A DNA stretch of 64,000 nucleotides from an uncultured Bacteroidota bacterium (GTDB lineage Bacteria > Bacteroidota > Bacteroidia > Flavobacteriales > Flavobacteriaceae): contig CACMJT010000002.1 of NCBI GenBank assembly GCA_902614065.1, positions 121,368 through 185,367 on the forward strand, read 5' to 3'. The notes beneath the pieces were generated by a model that saw nothing but the letters and a program-made list of their open reading frames with translations, did not search any database and had not been told where the DNA came from. A program made the translations under genes and the position numbers. This document shows, one piece after another, positions 52,107-59,119 of this stretch. Positions within the stretch are counted from its first letter, which is position 1, and each line of letters starts with the position of its first letter.

Positions 52107-53399
52107 ATGTTTCGAAGAAGATCCTTTTTAAAAAGCTCATCTCTAATTGCAGGAGGTTTGATACTCCCAAAACTATCTTTTAAATCAAAAAAAAACCATC
52201 GAAAGAAACTCAAGATCGCTGTTGTTGGATGTGGTGGTAGAGGAACTGGTGCTGCTGTTCAAGCTTTAAGAGCGGATAACAATGTTGAGCTCGTTACTCT
52301 AGCTGATGCTTTTAAAGATCGCTTGGAAACAAGCTTAAATGCAATAAAAGATGAGTTTGAGGGTGAAATGGAAATCAATATTAAAGAAAAAAATAAGTTT
52401 GTTGGTTTTGATGCGTATAAAAAGGCAATTGATAAATCTGATGTAGTTATTTTGGCAAGTCCACCTGGATTTAGACCTGCTCATTTTGAGTATGCCATAA
52501 ATAAAAACAAACATGTATTTATGGAAAAACCAGTTGCAACAGATGCTCACGGAGTTCGACAAGTTTTAAATTCAGCTAGAAAAGCAAAGGAAAAAAATTT
52601 GAATGTTGTGGTTGGTTTGCAAAGACGTTATCAAAAAAGTTATCTAAGTGCAAAAAAACAAATTGATCGTGGCATGATTGGAAAAATAATTTCTGCTCAT
52701 GTGAGGTGGAATAGTGCGGGAGTTTGGGTGAAAGAGAGAGAAATAAATCAAACTGAAATGGAGTATCAAATGAGAAACTGGTATTATTTCAATTGGCTAT
52801 GTGGTGATCACATTTGCGAACAACACATTCACAATTTAGATGTGGCAAATTGGTTTCTAAATGAATACCCAGAGACAGCACAAGGAATGGGTGGAAGAGA
52901 AATTAGAAAGGATAAGAAGTTTGGAGAAATATTTGATCATCATTATGTTGAATTCAAATATAAAAGTGGTGCGATTGTTTCTAGTCAATGTAGGCATCAG
53001 CCTAATACACACAGACAAGTTAATGAAACAATTATTGGGACTAAAGGAGTTTTGGAAATAAGTGGAAATGGAAACGCCATTATAAAAAACCACAATGGTG
53101 ATACCTTGTTTCAGTACAATCAAAGAGGCGATGAAAGTCCATACCAAATAGAACACAATGAACTTTTTAAAAGTATCCGAAATGGAGGTTATATAAATGA
53201 TGGAGAAAACGGAGCAAAAGCTACATTGACATCCGTGATGGGAAGAATGGCTACATACACTGGAAAAGTTGTTGAGTGGGAAGAGGCAATGAATGCTGAT
53301 GATAATATGATTCCAAAATATTTAAGTTGGAATTCAAATCCCCCAACACTCCCTGACTCTAATGGGTACTACAAAATACCGAAACCTGGTTCTTTCTAA
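52107..53399 (+). CDS. Tat-exported Gfo/Idh/MocA oxidoreductase
   Basis: 430 residues. Tat signal FRRRSFLKSSSLIAGG at the start. Rossmann domain IAVVGCGGRGTGAAVQA, ASPPGFRP, and the typical MEKPVAT (catalytic Lys). Middle-domain motifs include GLQRRYQKSY, the His-rich GDHICEQHIHNLD and SSQCRHQP. A periplasmic NAD(P)-dependent oxidoreductase acting on a sugar or cyclitol is expected. It is co-oriented with the symporter, esterase and GH109-like genes. Confidence 0.9.
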   Translation: MFRRRSFLKSSSLIAGGLILPKLSFKSKKNHRKKLKIAVVGCGGRGTGAAVQALRADNNVELVTLADAFKDRLETSLNAIKDEFEGEMEINIKEKNKFVGFDAYKKAIDKSDVVILASPPGFRPAHFEYAINKNKHVFMEKPVATDAHGVRQVLNSARKAKEKNLNVVVGLQRRYQKSYLSAKKQIDRGMIGKIISAHVRWNSAGVWVKEREINQTEMEYQMRNWYYFNWLCGDHICEQHIHNLDVANWFLNEYPETAQGMGGREIRKDKKFGEIFDHHYVEFKYKSGAIVSSQCRHQPNTHRQVNETIIGTKGVLEISGNGNAIIKNHNGDTLFQYNQRGDESPYQIEHNELFKSIRNGGYINDGENGAKATLTSVMGRMATYTGKVVEWEEAMNADDNMIPKYLSWNSNPPTLPDSNGYYKIPKPGSF

Positions 53400-53408
53400 T
53401 CAATTATT

Positions 53409-54317
53409 TTGAGATATTTCTTTAAATTCTTATTAATAGTACTATTTACCCATTCCTGTGAAACAATTGATGAGATTGAGAATAATCAACCTGAAATTTC
53501 ATATCCAGTAGATTATTTATTTGAACATGACGGAATTACTAGGAGATACACATTATATAAACCCAATAACATTCAAGATGGTGCACCACTGATTTTTGTA
53601 TTGCATGGATACGGAAGTAACGCAAAAAATATCATGACATATTCTCAAATGAATGACATTGCTAATAGAAATGGATTTGCAGTATGTTATCCCCAAGGCT
53701 CTATAAATTATTACACAAGTAGAACACACTGGAATGCAAATCTTAAACAAATGAGCAACGTTAAAGATGCTGATTTCTTATCAAAACTTGCAATTTTTTT
53801 ACAAAATGAACATAATTTGAGCAAAGAAAATACATTTGTTAGCGGAATGTCTAATGGAGGATTTATGAGTTATACACTAGCCTGTAATAAATCTAATATT
53901 TTCAGTGCTATTGCTAGTATTACTGGGACGATGAGTGGCCATGATTGGAACAACTGTGATCCTGAAAAACCAATCCCTGTGTTACAAATTTCTGGAACGG
54001 ATGATTATGTCGTTCCCATGGATGGTTCAATGTCAGCCGCAGGAGGTTGGGGAGGCGCACCTGACATAAACAAAATCATTGACTATTGGTCAAATTTAAA
54101 TTCATGTAATAAAAATGAAATTGTAAGAATTGCAAATGTTAATCAAAACGATAACTCATACGTAATTTTGGAAAAAAACTATAATGAAGATCAATCTAAC
54201 GAAGTATGGCTTTACACTATTTACGGTGGTGGGCACACTTGGCCTGGTGCATGGGGAAACATGGATATTAGTGCTAGTGAAGAAATTTGGTCATTTTTTA
54301 AAAAATACCTGAGATAG
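53409..54317 (+). CDS. Alpha/beta-hydrolase lipoprotein esterase (PHB depolymerase/feruloyl esterase family)
   Basis: 302 residues. The TTG start at 53409 gives a signal peptide with a lipobox-like THSC (Cys17); no ATG precedes the conserved part. The fold marks are LIFVLHGYGSNAKN, the nucleophile in SGMSNGGFMSY (near 145), LQISGTDDYVVP (Asp) and the late GGGHTWPGA (His). It resembles LpqC/CE1 esterases that remove acyl groups from polysaccharides. Co-transcribed with neighbours at 9 and 0 bp. Confidence 0.87.
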   Translation: MRYFFKFLLIVLFTHSCETIDEIENNQPEISYPVDYLFEHDGITRRYTLYKPNNIQDGAPLIFVLHGYGSNAKNIMTYSQMNDIANRNGFAVCYPQGSINYYTSRTHWNANLKQMSNVKDADFLSKLAIFLQNEHNLSKENTFVSGMSNGGFMSYTLACNKSNIFSAIASITGTMSGHDWNNCDPEKPIPVLQISGTDDYVVPMDGSMSAAGGWGGAPDINKIIDYWSNLNSCNKNEIVRIANVNQNDNSYVILEKNYNEDQSNEVWLYTIYGGGHTWPGAWGNMDISASEEIWSFFKKYLR

Positions 54318-55697
54318 ATGACAAATTTTAATAGAAGAAAATTTATAAAAACCTCATCGCTTGGTGCAATAGCGGCCTCAACCCTCAGCGTTAATTGCCA
54401 AAACAATCTTAATCAATCTAATCACGATAAATATCTTGGTGGATTTAAAGCCGATCCTCTTCCCAACATTAGGGCTGCATTCATTGGTCTTAATCGTGGA
54501 GGAACTCATTTAAGAAATTTTGCTAATCTTAATAATACCGAGGTTGTTGGTCTATGTGATATATACGAATCAACTTTAAAAAGAGAACTAGAGAGGTTAT
54601 ATCAAATAACAGATAACTTAAAAAATCTTAAAAGTTATTGGGGATCCAAAAATGAGTGGATTAAAATGATTGATGAGGTTAGGCCCGATGTTGTTTTCAT
54701 TTCCACTGATTGGGAAAGTCATACACCTATGATTAAACAATGTATTAAAAAAGGTTGTCACGTGTTTTGTGAGGTTCCATTTTCATTGGAGCTCAATGAA
54801 CTATGGGATATCGTCAATATTTCTGAAAAACATCAGAAACACTGTATGATGCTGGAAAATGTAAATTATGGACGTGATGAATTGATGTTTTTAAACATGT
54901 GTAGACAGGGAGTTATTGGTGAATTATTACATGGTGAAGCTGCTTATATCCATGACCTTCGATGGCAAATGGATCATGACAAGACAAGGATGGGGTCTTG
55001 GAGAACAGATTTTTACAGAGAAAAAAATGGAAATATATATCCGACGCATGGTCTAGGTCCAGTTGCACAATACATGAATCTTTGCAGGACAGAGGATAAT
55101 TTTCACAAAATTGTTTCCTATTCTAGTCCTGCACTTGGAAGAAACCAATACTCAAAAGAAAATTTGAGTGAGAACAATTCCTGGAAGAATATTTCTTTTA
55201 AGAACGGAGATATTAACAGTTCAATAATCAAGACAAAACTTGGTAGAACTATATTAGTACAATGGGATGAAACAAGCCCTAGGCCATATACCAGATTAAA
55301 TTTAATACAGGGAACAAGAGGAACACTTGCAGGTTTTCCAACCAGAGTTGCTTTAGAAAATGGTTTTGAGGATATCACAAAAGACCATCACAATTGGATA
55401 GAAAATGAAAATTTAATAAGACTGTATGAAAAATTTGATCACCCGCTTTATAAAAAACTCAATAAAAAAACTTTAAAAAGTGGTCATGGGGGCATGGATG
55501 GAATCATGATGTATAGGATTGTAGAGTGTCTAAATAATGGATTACCTCTCGATCAAAATGTTTACGAAGGTTGTTTTTGGTCGGCTGTAGCACCACTATC
55601 AAAACAATCAATTTTGGACGATGGGAAACCACAAGATTTTCCTGATTTTACGAGGGGTAGATGGAAAGAAACTGAGAAATTAGGAATTGTTTCATAA
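54318..55697 (+). CDS. GH109-type NAD-dependent glycosidase, Tat-exported
   Basis: 459 residues. Tat signal NFNRRKFIKTSSLGAIAAS and then VNC (Cys27). The Rossmann domain (RAAFIGLNRGGTHLRNF) is followed by motifs of GH109 alpha-N-acetylgalactosaminidase-like proteins, not of ordinary Gfo/Idh/MocA dehydrogenases: CEVPFSLE in place of EKP, MMLENVNYGRDE, MCRQGVIGEL, YIHDLRW, YPTHGLGPVAQYMN, SPRPYTR, GHGGMDG and the end PQDFPDFTRGRW. GH109 enzymes use NAD to cleave glycosides by oxidation, elimination and reduction. The substrate could be alpha-GalNAc or a related sugar. It starts right at the esterase stop. Confidence 0.88.
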   Translation: MTNFNRRKFIKTSSLGAIAASTLSVNCQNNLNQSNHDKYLGGFKADPLPNIRAAFIGLNRGGTHLRNFANLNNTEVVGLCDIYESTLKRELERLYQITDNLKNLKSYWGSKNEWIKMIDEVRPDVVFISTDWESHTPMIKQCIKKGCHVFCEVPFSLELNELWDIVNISEKHQKHCMMLENVNYGRDELMFLNMCRQGVIGELLHGEAAYIHDLRWQMDHDKTRMGSWRTDFYREKNGNIYPTHGLGPVAQYMNLCRTEDNFHKIVSYSSPALGRNQYSKENLSENNSWKNISFKNGDINSSIIKTKLGRTILVQWDETSPRPYTRLNLIQGTRGTLAGFPTRVALENGFEDITKDHHNWIENENLIRLYEKFDHPLYKKLNKKTLKSGHGGMDGIMMYRIVECLNNGLPLDQNVYEGCFWSAVAPLSKQSILDDGKPQDFPDFTRGRWKETEKLGIVS

Positions 55698-55765
55698 TAA
55701 AAAAGCTCTCCTGTAGGAAAGCTCTTCATTGGTCTCTACAAATTCTCGATGTGAGAATTCACAAC
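55698..55765 (-). ncRNA. Candidate minus-strand small RNA
   Basis: On the minus strand a perfect TAAATTTG box (55777-55770) precedes about 65 nt with two alternative hairpins (TGTGAATTCTCACA, or AATTCTC/GAGAATT) and a good terminator. The terminator is AGCTTTCC TACA GGAGAGCT (55723-55704, 8 bp with one G.U) followed by six T. Both neighbouring genes are on the plus strand, so no minus-strand gene needs this terminator; on the plus strand the hairpin has a C.A mismatch and no T run. No TTG at -33 was found. Inferred. Confidence 0.35.
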
Positions 55766-55769
55766 ACAT

Positions 55770-55777
55770 CAAATTTA
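55770..55777 (-). promoter_or_regulatory. Putative -7 box for the minus-strand RNA
   Basis: TAAATTTG on the minus strand matches TAnnTTTG exactly. The expected upstream TTG is missing, so confidence is low. Confidence 0.3.
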
Positions 55778-55835
55778 CAATTAATTTTTTAAAGGCTCAT
55801 TGTTTCGGTATATTTACCATTGATTTTAAGAGAAA

Positions 55836-56237
55836 ATGATAACTATAAAAAGCTTAGATAAGTCTCACTCAACAGATGTTATCAAAATTCTAATTGATTC
55901 GTTTAGTAAAAATTATGACAAAAAAATTAATGAATCAATATTCTCAAGTGATGAAGTTGACGGGATAGTTGCTTTAGAAAAAGGAAATGTAATAGGCTAT
56001 GCTTCCATTCATTACATAAAAAAAATAACCAGAAAGAGTGGAATAATTGAAGATGTTGTTGTAAAAGAGAATCAGAGAGGAAAAGGAATTGGTAAACTTT
56101 TAGTAAATAATCTGATCGAAAAAGCAAAAAAAAATAATTGTGATAAAATTATTTTGAGCTCAAGTGAAAAAAATCTTAAATTTTATCAAAAATTAGGATT
56201 CCAAAAAAATGAATTTGAGATGATAATGAGGATTTAA
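55836..56237 (+). CDS. GNAT acetyltransferase resembling glucosamine-6-phosphate N-acetyltransferase (GNA1)
   Basis: 133 residues. GNAT fold with the acetyl-CoA loop R81-G-K-G-I-G86. From residue ~69 the chain follows eukaryotic GNA1: GIIEDVVV, GKGIGKLLV, CDKIILSSSEKNLKFYQKLGF and a final MIMRI. Yeast Gna1 as I recall it reads GHIEDIAV, GLGKLLI, CYKIILDCDEKN, KFYEKCGF and MQIRK. GNA1 makes GlcNAc-6-phosphate. The gene starts 2 bp before glmS, whose product glucosamine-6-phosphate would be its substrate. It is shorter than yeast Gna1 at the N-terminus. A TATATTTA box (55809-55816) lies 19 bp upstream. Fold certain, substrate inferred. Confidence 0.8.
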   Translation: MITIKSLDKSHSTDVIKILIDSFSKNYDKKINESIFSSDEVDGIVALEKGNVIGYASIHYIKKITRKSGIIEDVVVKENQRGKGIGKLLVNNLIEKAKKNNCDKIILSSSEKNLKFYQKLGFQKNEFEMIMRI

Positions 56238-56239
56238 GT

Positions 56240-58087
56240 ATGTGTGGTATAGTTGGATATATTGGAGAACAATCGACCAAAGATTTTATAATTGATGGTT
56301 TAAAAAAACTAGAGTACAGAGGCTATGACTCAGCTGGTGTCTTTTTGTTTGATTCTAAAGGTTACTTGAAAAAATGCAAAGGAAAGGTTGCTGACTTGGA
56401 AAAGAAAATGGATGATGATAATCTAAGTTCTTGTACAATAGGTATGGGTCACACCAGATGGGCAACACATGGTATTCCAAATACTAAAAATTCACACCCC
56501 CATGTTTCAAATAATGGAAAAATATTTATTGTCCATAATGGTATAATTGAAAACTATGCTTCAATAAAACAAATTCTAATTGAAAAAGGATATACTTTTC
56601 AATCTGAAACTGATACTGAAGTATTGGTAAACTTAATTGAAGAAGTCAAAAAAAGTAATCCGGAACTAAAAATTGGCAAAGCAACTCAAATTGCACTCAA
56701 TCAAGTTGTTGGCGCTTTTGCAATTGTTGTTTTTGACAAAGACTCACCCAATGAACTTGTTGTAGCTAAATTAGGAAGCCCACTTGCTATCGGTTTAAAG
56801 GGAAAGGATTTTTTTGTTGGTTCTGACCCCTCTCCTTTTATCAAAGAAACAAACCGTTGTCTATACTTAAATGATTATGAGCTTGCAATACTCAGTAGAA
56901 AAAAAGGTCTTACACTAAGAGATTTTAGAACAAACAGAGTAAAAGATCAAAAAATTGAAAAACTGAAACTTCAAATTGAACAAGTAGAAAAAGGTGGTTT
57001 TAAACACTTTATGCTTAAGGAAATATTTGAACAACCCAAATGTATCAATGATTCATTACGTGGTAGAATTTTTTCAAATCCAGCAAAAATTAAAATATCC
57101 TCGGTAGAAGAATATTGGGAAAAATTTAAGAAAAGTAATAGGTTAATTTTTATCTCATGTGGAACTTCCTGGCATGCCAGCTTACTTGGTGAATATTACT
57201 TTGAGGAATTGGCTAGGATTCCTGTAGAAGTTGAATATGCGTCAGAGTTTAGATATAGAAATCCAATCATTTACAAAGATGATATTGTTATTCCTGTATC
57301 ACAGTCTGGCGAGACAGCTGATACAATAGCTGCGCTCAAACTGGCTAAAGAAATGAGTGCGTTTATTTATGGCATTTGCAATGTCGTAGGTTCATCAATT
57401 GCTAGAGAGACCCATACGGGAATTTATACACACGCAGGACCTGAGATTGGTGTTGCTTCAACAAAAGCTTTCACCTGTCAAGCTGTAACAATGCTGATAA
57501 TTGCAACTGAAATCGGTTACAAGCTTAAAAAAATTACAAAATCAAAATACAGTGAAATTATTGATGGTGTTCAAAACTTGTCTGACAACGTCAAGAAGAT
57601 TCTAAAAAAATCTAACAAGGTTGAAGAAATAGCTAAAAAGTATTCAAAATCTAAAAACTTTTTATATCTAGGTAGAGGTTACAATTTTCCTGTAGCTTTA
57701 GAAGGTGCATTAAAATTAAAAGAAATTTCATACATACATGCTGAAGGTTATCCTGCGGCTGAAATGAAACATGGACCTATTGCTCTCATTGATAAGAATA
57801 TGCCTGTCGTTGTTGTTGCAACTAAAAAAGGTAACTATAAAAAAATTGTGAGTAATGTAATGGAAATTAAAGCAAGAGGTGGTAAAGTAATTTCTATTGT
57901 TACAGAGGGTGATAAGGAAATTAAGAAAATTTCTGATGATTTTATTGAAATTCCTGAATGCCACGAATTGATTAGTCCTATTCTTGCAAACATTCCATTA
58001 CAACTTCTATCCTATTATATAGCAGATTTCAAAGGGTGTAGTATCGATCAACCAAGAAACCTGGCAAAGTCTGTTACGGTGGAGTAA
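56240..58087 (+). CDS. glmS: Glutamine-fructose-6-phosphate aminotransferase
   Basis: 615 residues, normal length. It makes glucosamine-6-phosphate from fructose-6-phosphate and glutamine, the first step to UDP-GlcNAc. The nucleophile is the Cys after Met (MCGIVGYIG), followed by LEYRGYDSAG, MGHTRWATHG and VHNGIIENY. Two SIS domains follow (SCGTSWHASL, VSQSGETADT; LGRGYNFPVALEGALKLKE), and the end is LAKSVTVE. The GNA1-like gene is 2 bp upstream. No glmS ribozyme is visible in the short leader. Confidence 0.97.
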   Translation: MCGIVGYIGEQSTKDFIIDGLKKLEYRGYDSAGVFLFDSKGYLKKCKGKVADLEKKMDDDNLSSCTIGMGHTRWATHGIPNTKNSHPHVSNNGKIFIVHNGIIENYASIKQILIEKGYTFQSETDTEVLVNLIEEVKKSNPELKIGKATQIALNQVVGAFAIVVFDKDSPNELVVAKLGSPLAIGLKGKDFFVGSDPSPFIKETNRCLYLNDYELAILSRKKGLTLRDFRTNRVKDQKIEKLKLQIEQVEKGGFKHFMLKEIFEQPKCINDSLRGRIFSNPAKIKISSVEEYWEKFKKSNRLIFISCGTSWHASLLGEYYFEELARIPVEVEYASEFRYRNPIIYKDDIVIPVSQSGETADTIAALKLAKEMSAFIYGICNVVGSSIARETHTGIYTHAGPEIGVASTKAFTCQAVTMLIIATEIGYKLKKITKSKYSEIIDGVQNLSDNVKKILKKSNKVEEIAKKYSKSKNFLYLGRGYNFPVALEGALKLKEISYIHAEGYPAAEMKHGPIALIDKNMPVVVVATKKGNYKKIVSNVMEIKARGGKVISIVTEGDKEIKKISDDFIEIPECHELISPILANIPLQLLSYYIADFKGCSIDQPRNLAKSVTVE

Positions 58088-58100
58088 TTTATCTAGAGGA

Positions 58101-58172
58101 TATTTTTGGACAGATATGCCAATGTGGAATTTAAAGAAATCAAAAGAAGCTTTTAAAAGAGCACGAATTTAA
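58101..58172 (+). other. Promoter-like box and 18-codon basic micro-ORF
   Basis: A perfect TATTTTTG (58101-58108) lies 7 bp before an ATG (58116) that opens an 18-codon frame, MPMWNLKKSKEAFKRARI, ending at 58172. The box-to-ATG distance is the same as at the DHFR-fusion gene. The peptide is strongly basic. It could equally be chance or a gene remnant. Confidence 0.2.
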
Positions 58173-58187
58173 ATTATTTATAATTGG

Positions 58188-58643
58188 CTAGTTGGTGAAT
58201 AAGTCTATACCATAGTAAATCAAAGCCCCAACAACAAAAAATCTTATAGATTTTCCGATCAACATCCATAATGAAACCTTAAAGGCATCAACCTTAAAAA
58301 CACCTAAAGCTAAAGCTAGAATATCACCCCCAAGGGGAAGCCAAGTAAAAAATGCAGCGACACTGCCCCAACGATCTATTTTTTCCTTGAAAGAATAAAC
58401 TTTTTCTTTTTTTATTCTAAAAAATTTTTCAATTTTCTTCCAATCACCTATTCTGCCAATATAGTATGTTGTTACACCACCCAACCAATTACCCATACAA
58501 GCTATTACAATAGAGAGTTGAAGATTAAAGCCCTTGGCAATTAATATTCCTAACACAACTTCTGGACTTAGAGGTACGAGCGTTGCTGTCAAAAAACTAG
58601 CTATAAATAAACCCAAGTAACCTAATTCTACAAAATAATCCAT
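58188..58643 (-). CDS. YqaA/DedA-like (VTT domain) membrane protein
   Basis: 151 residues with about four membrane segments. Features of the SNARE-associated/YqaA group: an early FLTATLVPLSPEVVLG, the GNWLGGVTTYYIGRIGDWK loop and a reentrant segment WLPLGGDILALALGVFKV. Related DedA proteins flip lipid carriers or maintain membrane potential; the role of YqaA proteins is unknown. Convergent with glmS. Confidence 0.87.
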   Translation of the reverse strand: MDYFVELGYLGLFIASFLTATLVPLSPEVVLGILIAKGFNLQLSIVIACMGNWLGGVTTYYIGRIGDWKKIEKFFRIKKEKVYSFKEKIDRWGSVAAFFTWLPLGGDILALALGVFKVDAFKVSLWMLIGKSIRFFVVGALIYYGIDLFTN

Positions 58644-58652
58644 GGACTAAAT

Positions 58653-58676
58653 AAAAAACCCTCTTTGAAGAGGGAT
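58653..58676 (-). terminator. Terminator of the trxA-tRNA-Asp transcript
   Basis: On the minus strand CCCTCT/AGAGGG with a 4-base loop, followed by TTTTTT, 6 bases past the tRNA-Asp 3' end. Confidence 0.88.
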
Positions 58677-58681
58677 TCTTG

Positions 58682-58756
58682 CGGTCTGGACGGGACTCGA
58701 ACCCGCGACCCCATGCGTGACAGGCATGTATTCTAACCAAGCTGAACTACCAGACC
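58682..58756 (-). tRNA. tRNA-Asp (anticodon GTC)
   Basis: 75 nt on the minus strand. Acceptor GGTCTGG/CCAGACC, anticodon stem CATGC/GCATG with loop CTGTCAC (anticodon GTC), T arm GCGGGTTCGAGTCCCGT, discriminator G. It starts 5 bp after the trxA stop codon on the same strand, so it is probably cut out of the trxA transcript. Confidence 0.96.
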
Positions 58757-58761
58757 AAAAA

Positions 58762-59079
58762 TTATACTAAGGCATTAAGAAAATCAGCATAGACACTTTT
58801 TTGGGCTACACCAACTTGTCTATTGACCATTTCACCATCCTTAAAAACTAAAACAGTAGGAATATTTCTTACACCGAATTGAGCTGCAAACTGTTGATTA
58901 GAATCAACGTCAACTTTTCCAATAATTGCTTTATCAGCAAAATCATCACTCAAATCTTCTATAATGGGACCCAGCATTCTGCACGGTCCACACCACTCTG
59001 CCCAAAAGTCTACAAGCACTGGCTTATCGGATTTCAATACTAATTCTTCAAAATTATCGTCGGTTATTTCTACTGCCAT
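58762..59079 (-). CDS. trxA: Thioredoxin
   Basis: 105 residues, cytoplasmic. The redox pair is Cys30-Gly-Pro-Cys33 (FWAEWCGPCRML), with the cis-Pro loop NIPTVLVFKDG. It reduces protein disulfides. A TATTTTTG box on the minus strand (59100-59093) ends 13 bp before the start. tRNA-Asp follows at 5 bp and appears to share the transcript and terminator. Confidence 0.96.
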   Translation of the reverse strand: MAVEITDDNFEELVLKSDKPVLVDFWAEWCGPCRMLGPIIEDLSDDFADKAIIGKVDVDSNQQFAAQFGVRNIPTVLVFKDGEMVNRQVGVAQKSVYADFLNALV

Positions 59080-59092
59080 AAATTTTTTTTGC

Positions 59093-59100
59093 CAAAAATA
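59093..59100 (-). promoter_or_regulatory. Putative -7 box for trxA-tRNA-Asp
   Basis: TATTTTTG on the minus strand, an exact TAnnTTTG match ending 13 bp before the trxA ATG. No TTG is seen at the usual upstream distance. Confidence 0.45.
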
Positions 59101-59119
59101 TAAATAAATAATTATAAAT

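Noticed and set aside
55704..55723. Plus-strand terminator of the GH109-like gene
   Set aside because: On that strand the stem has a C.A mismatch and no T run follows; the minus-strand reading is much better.
56180..56245. glmS ribozyme before glmS
   Set aside because: The gene starts 2 bp after the GNAT stop, leaving no space for the ribozyme, and no matching structure is seen.
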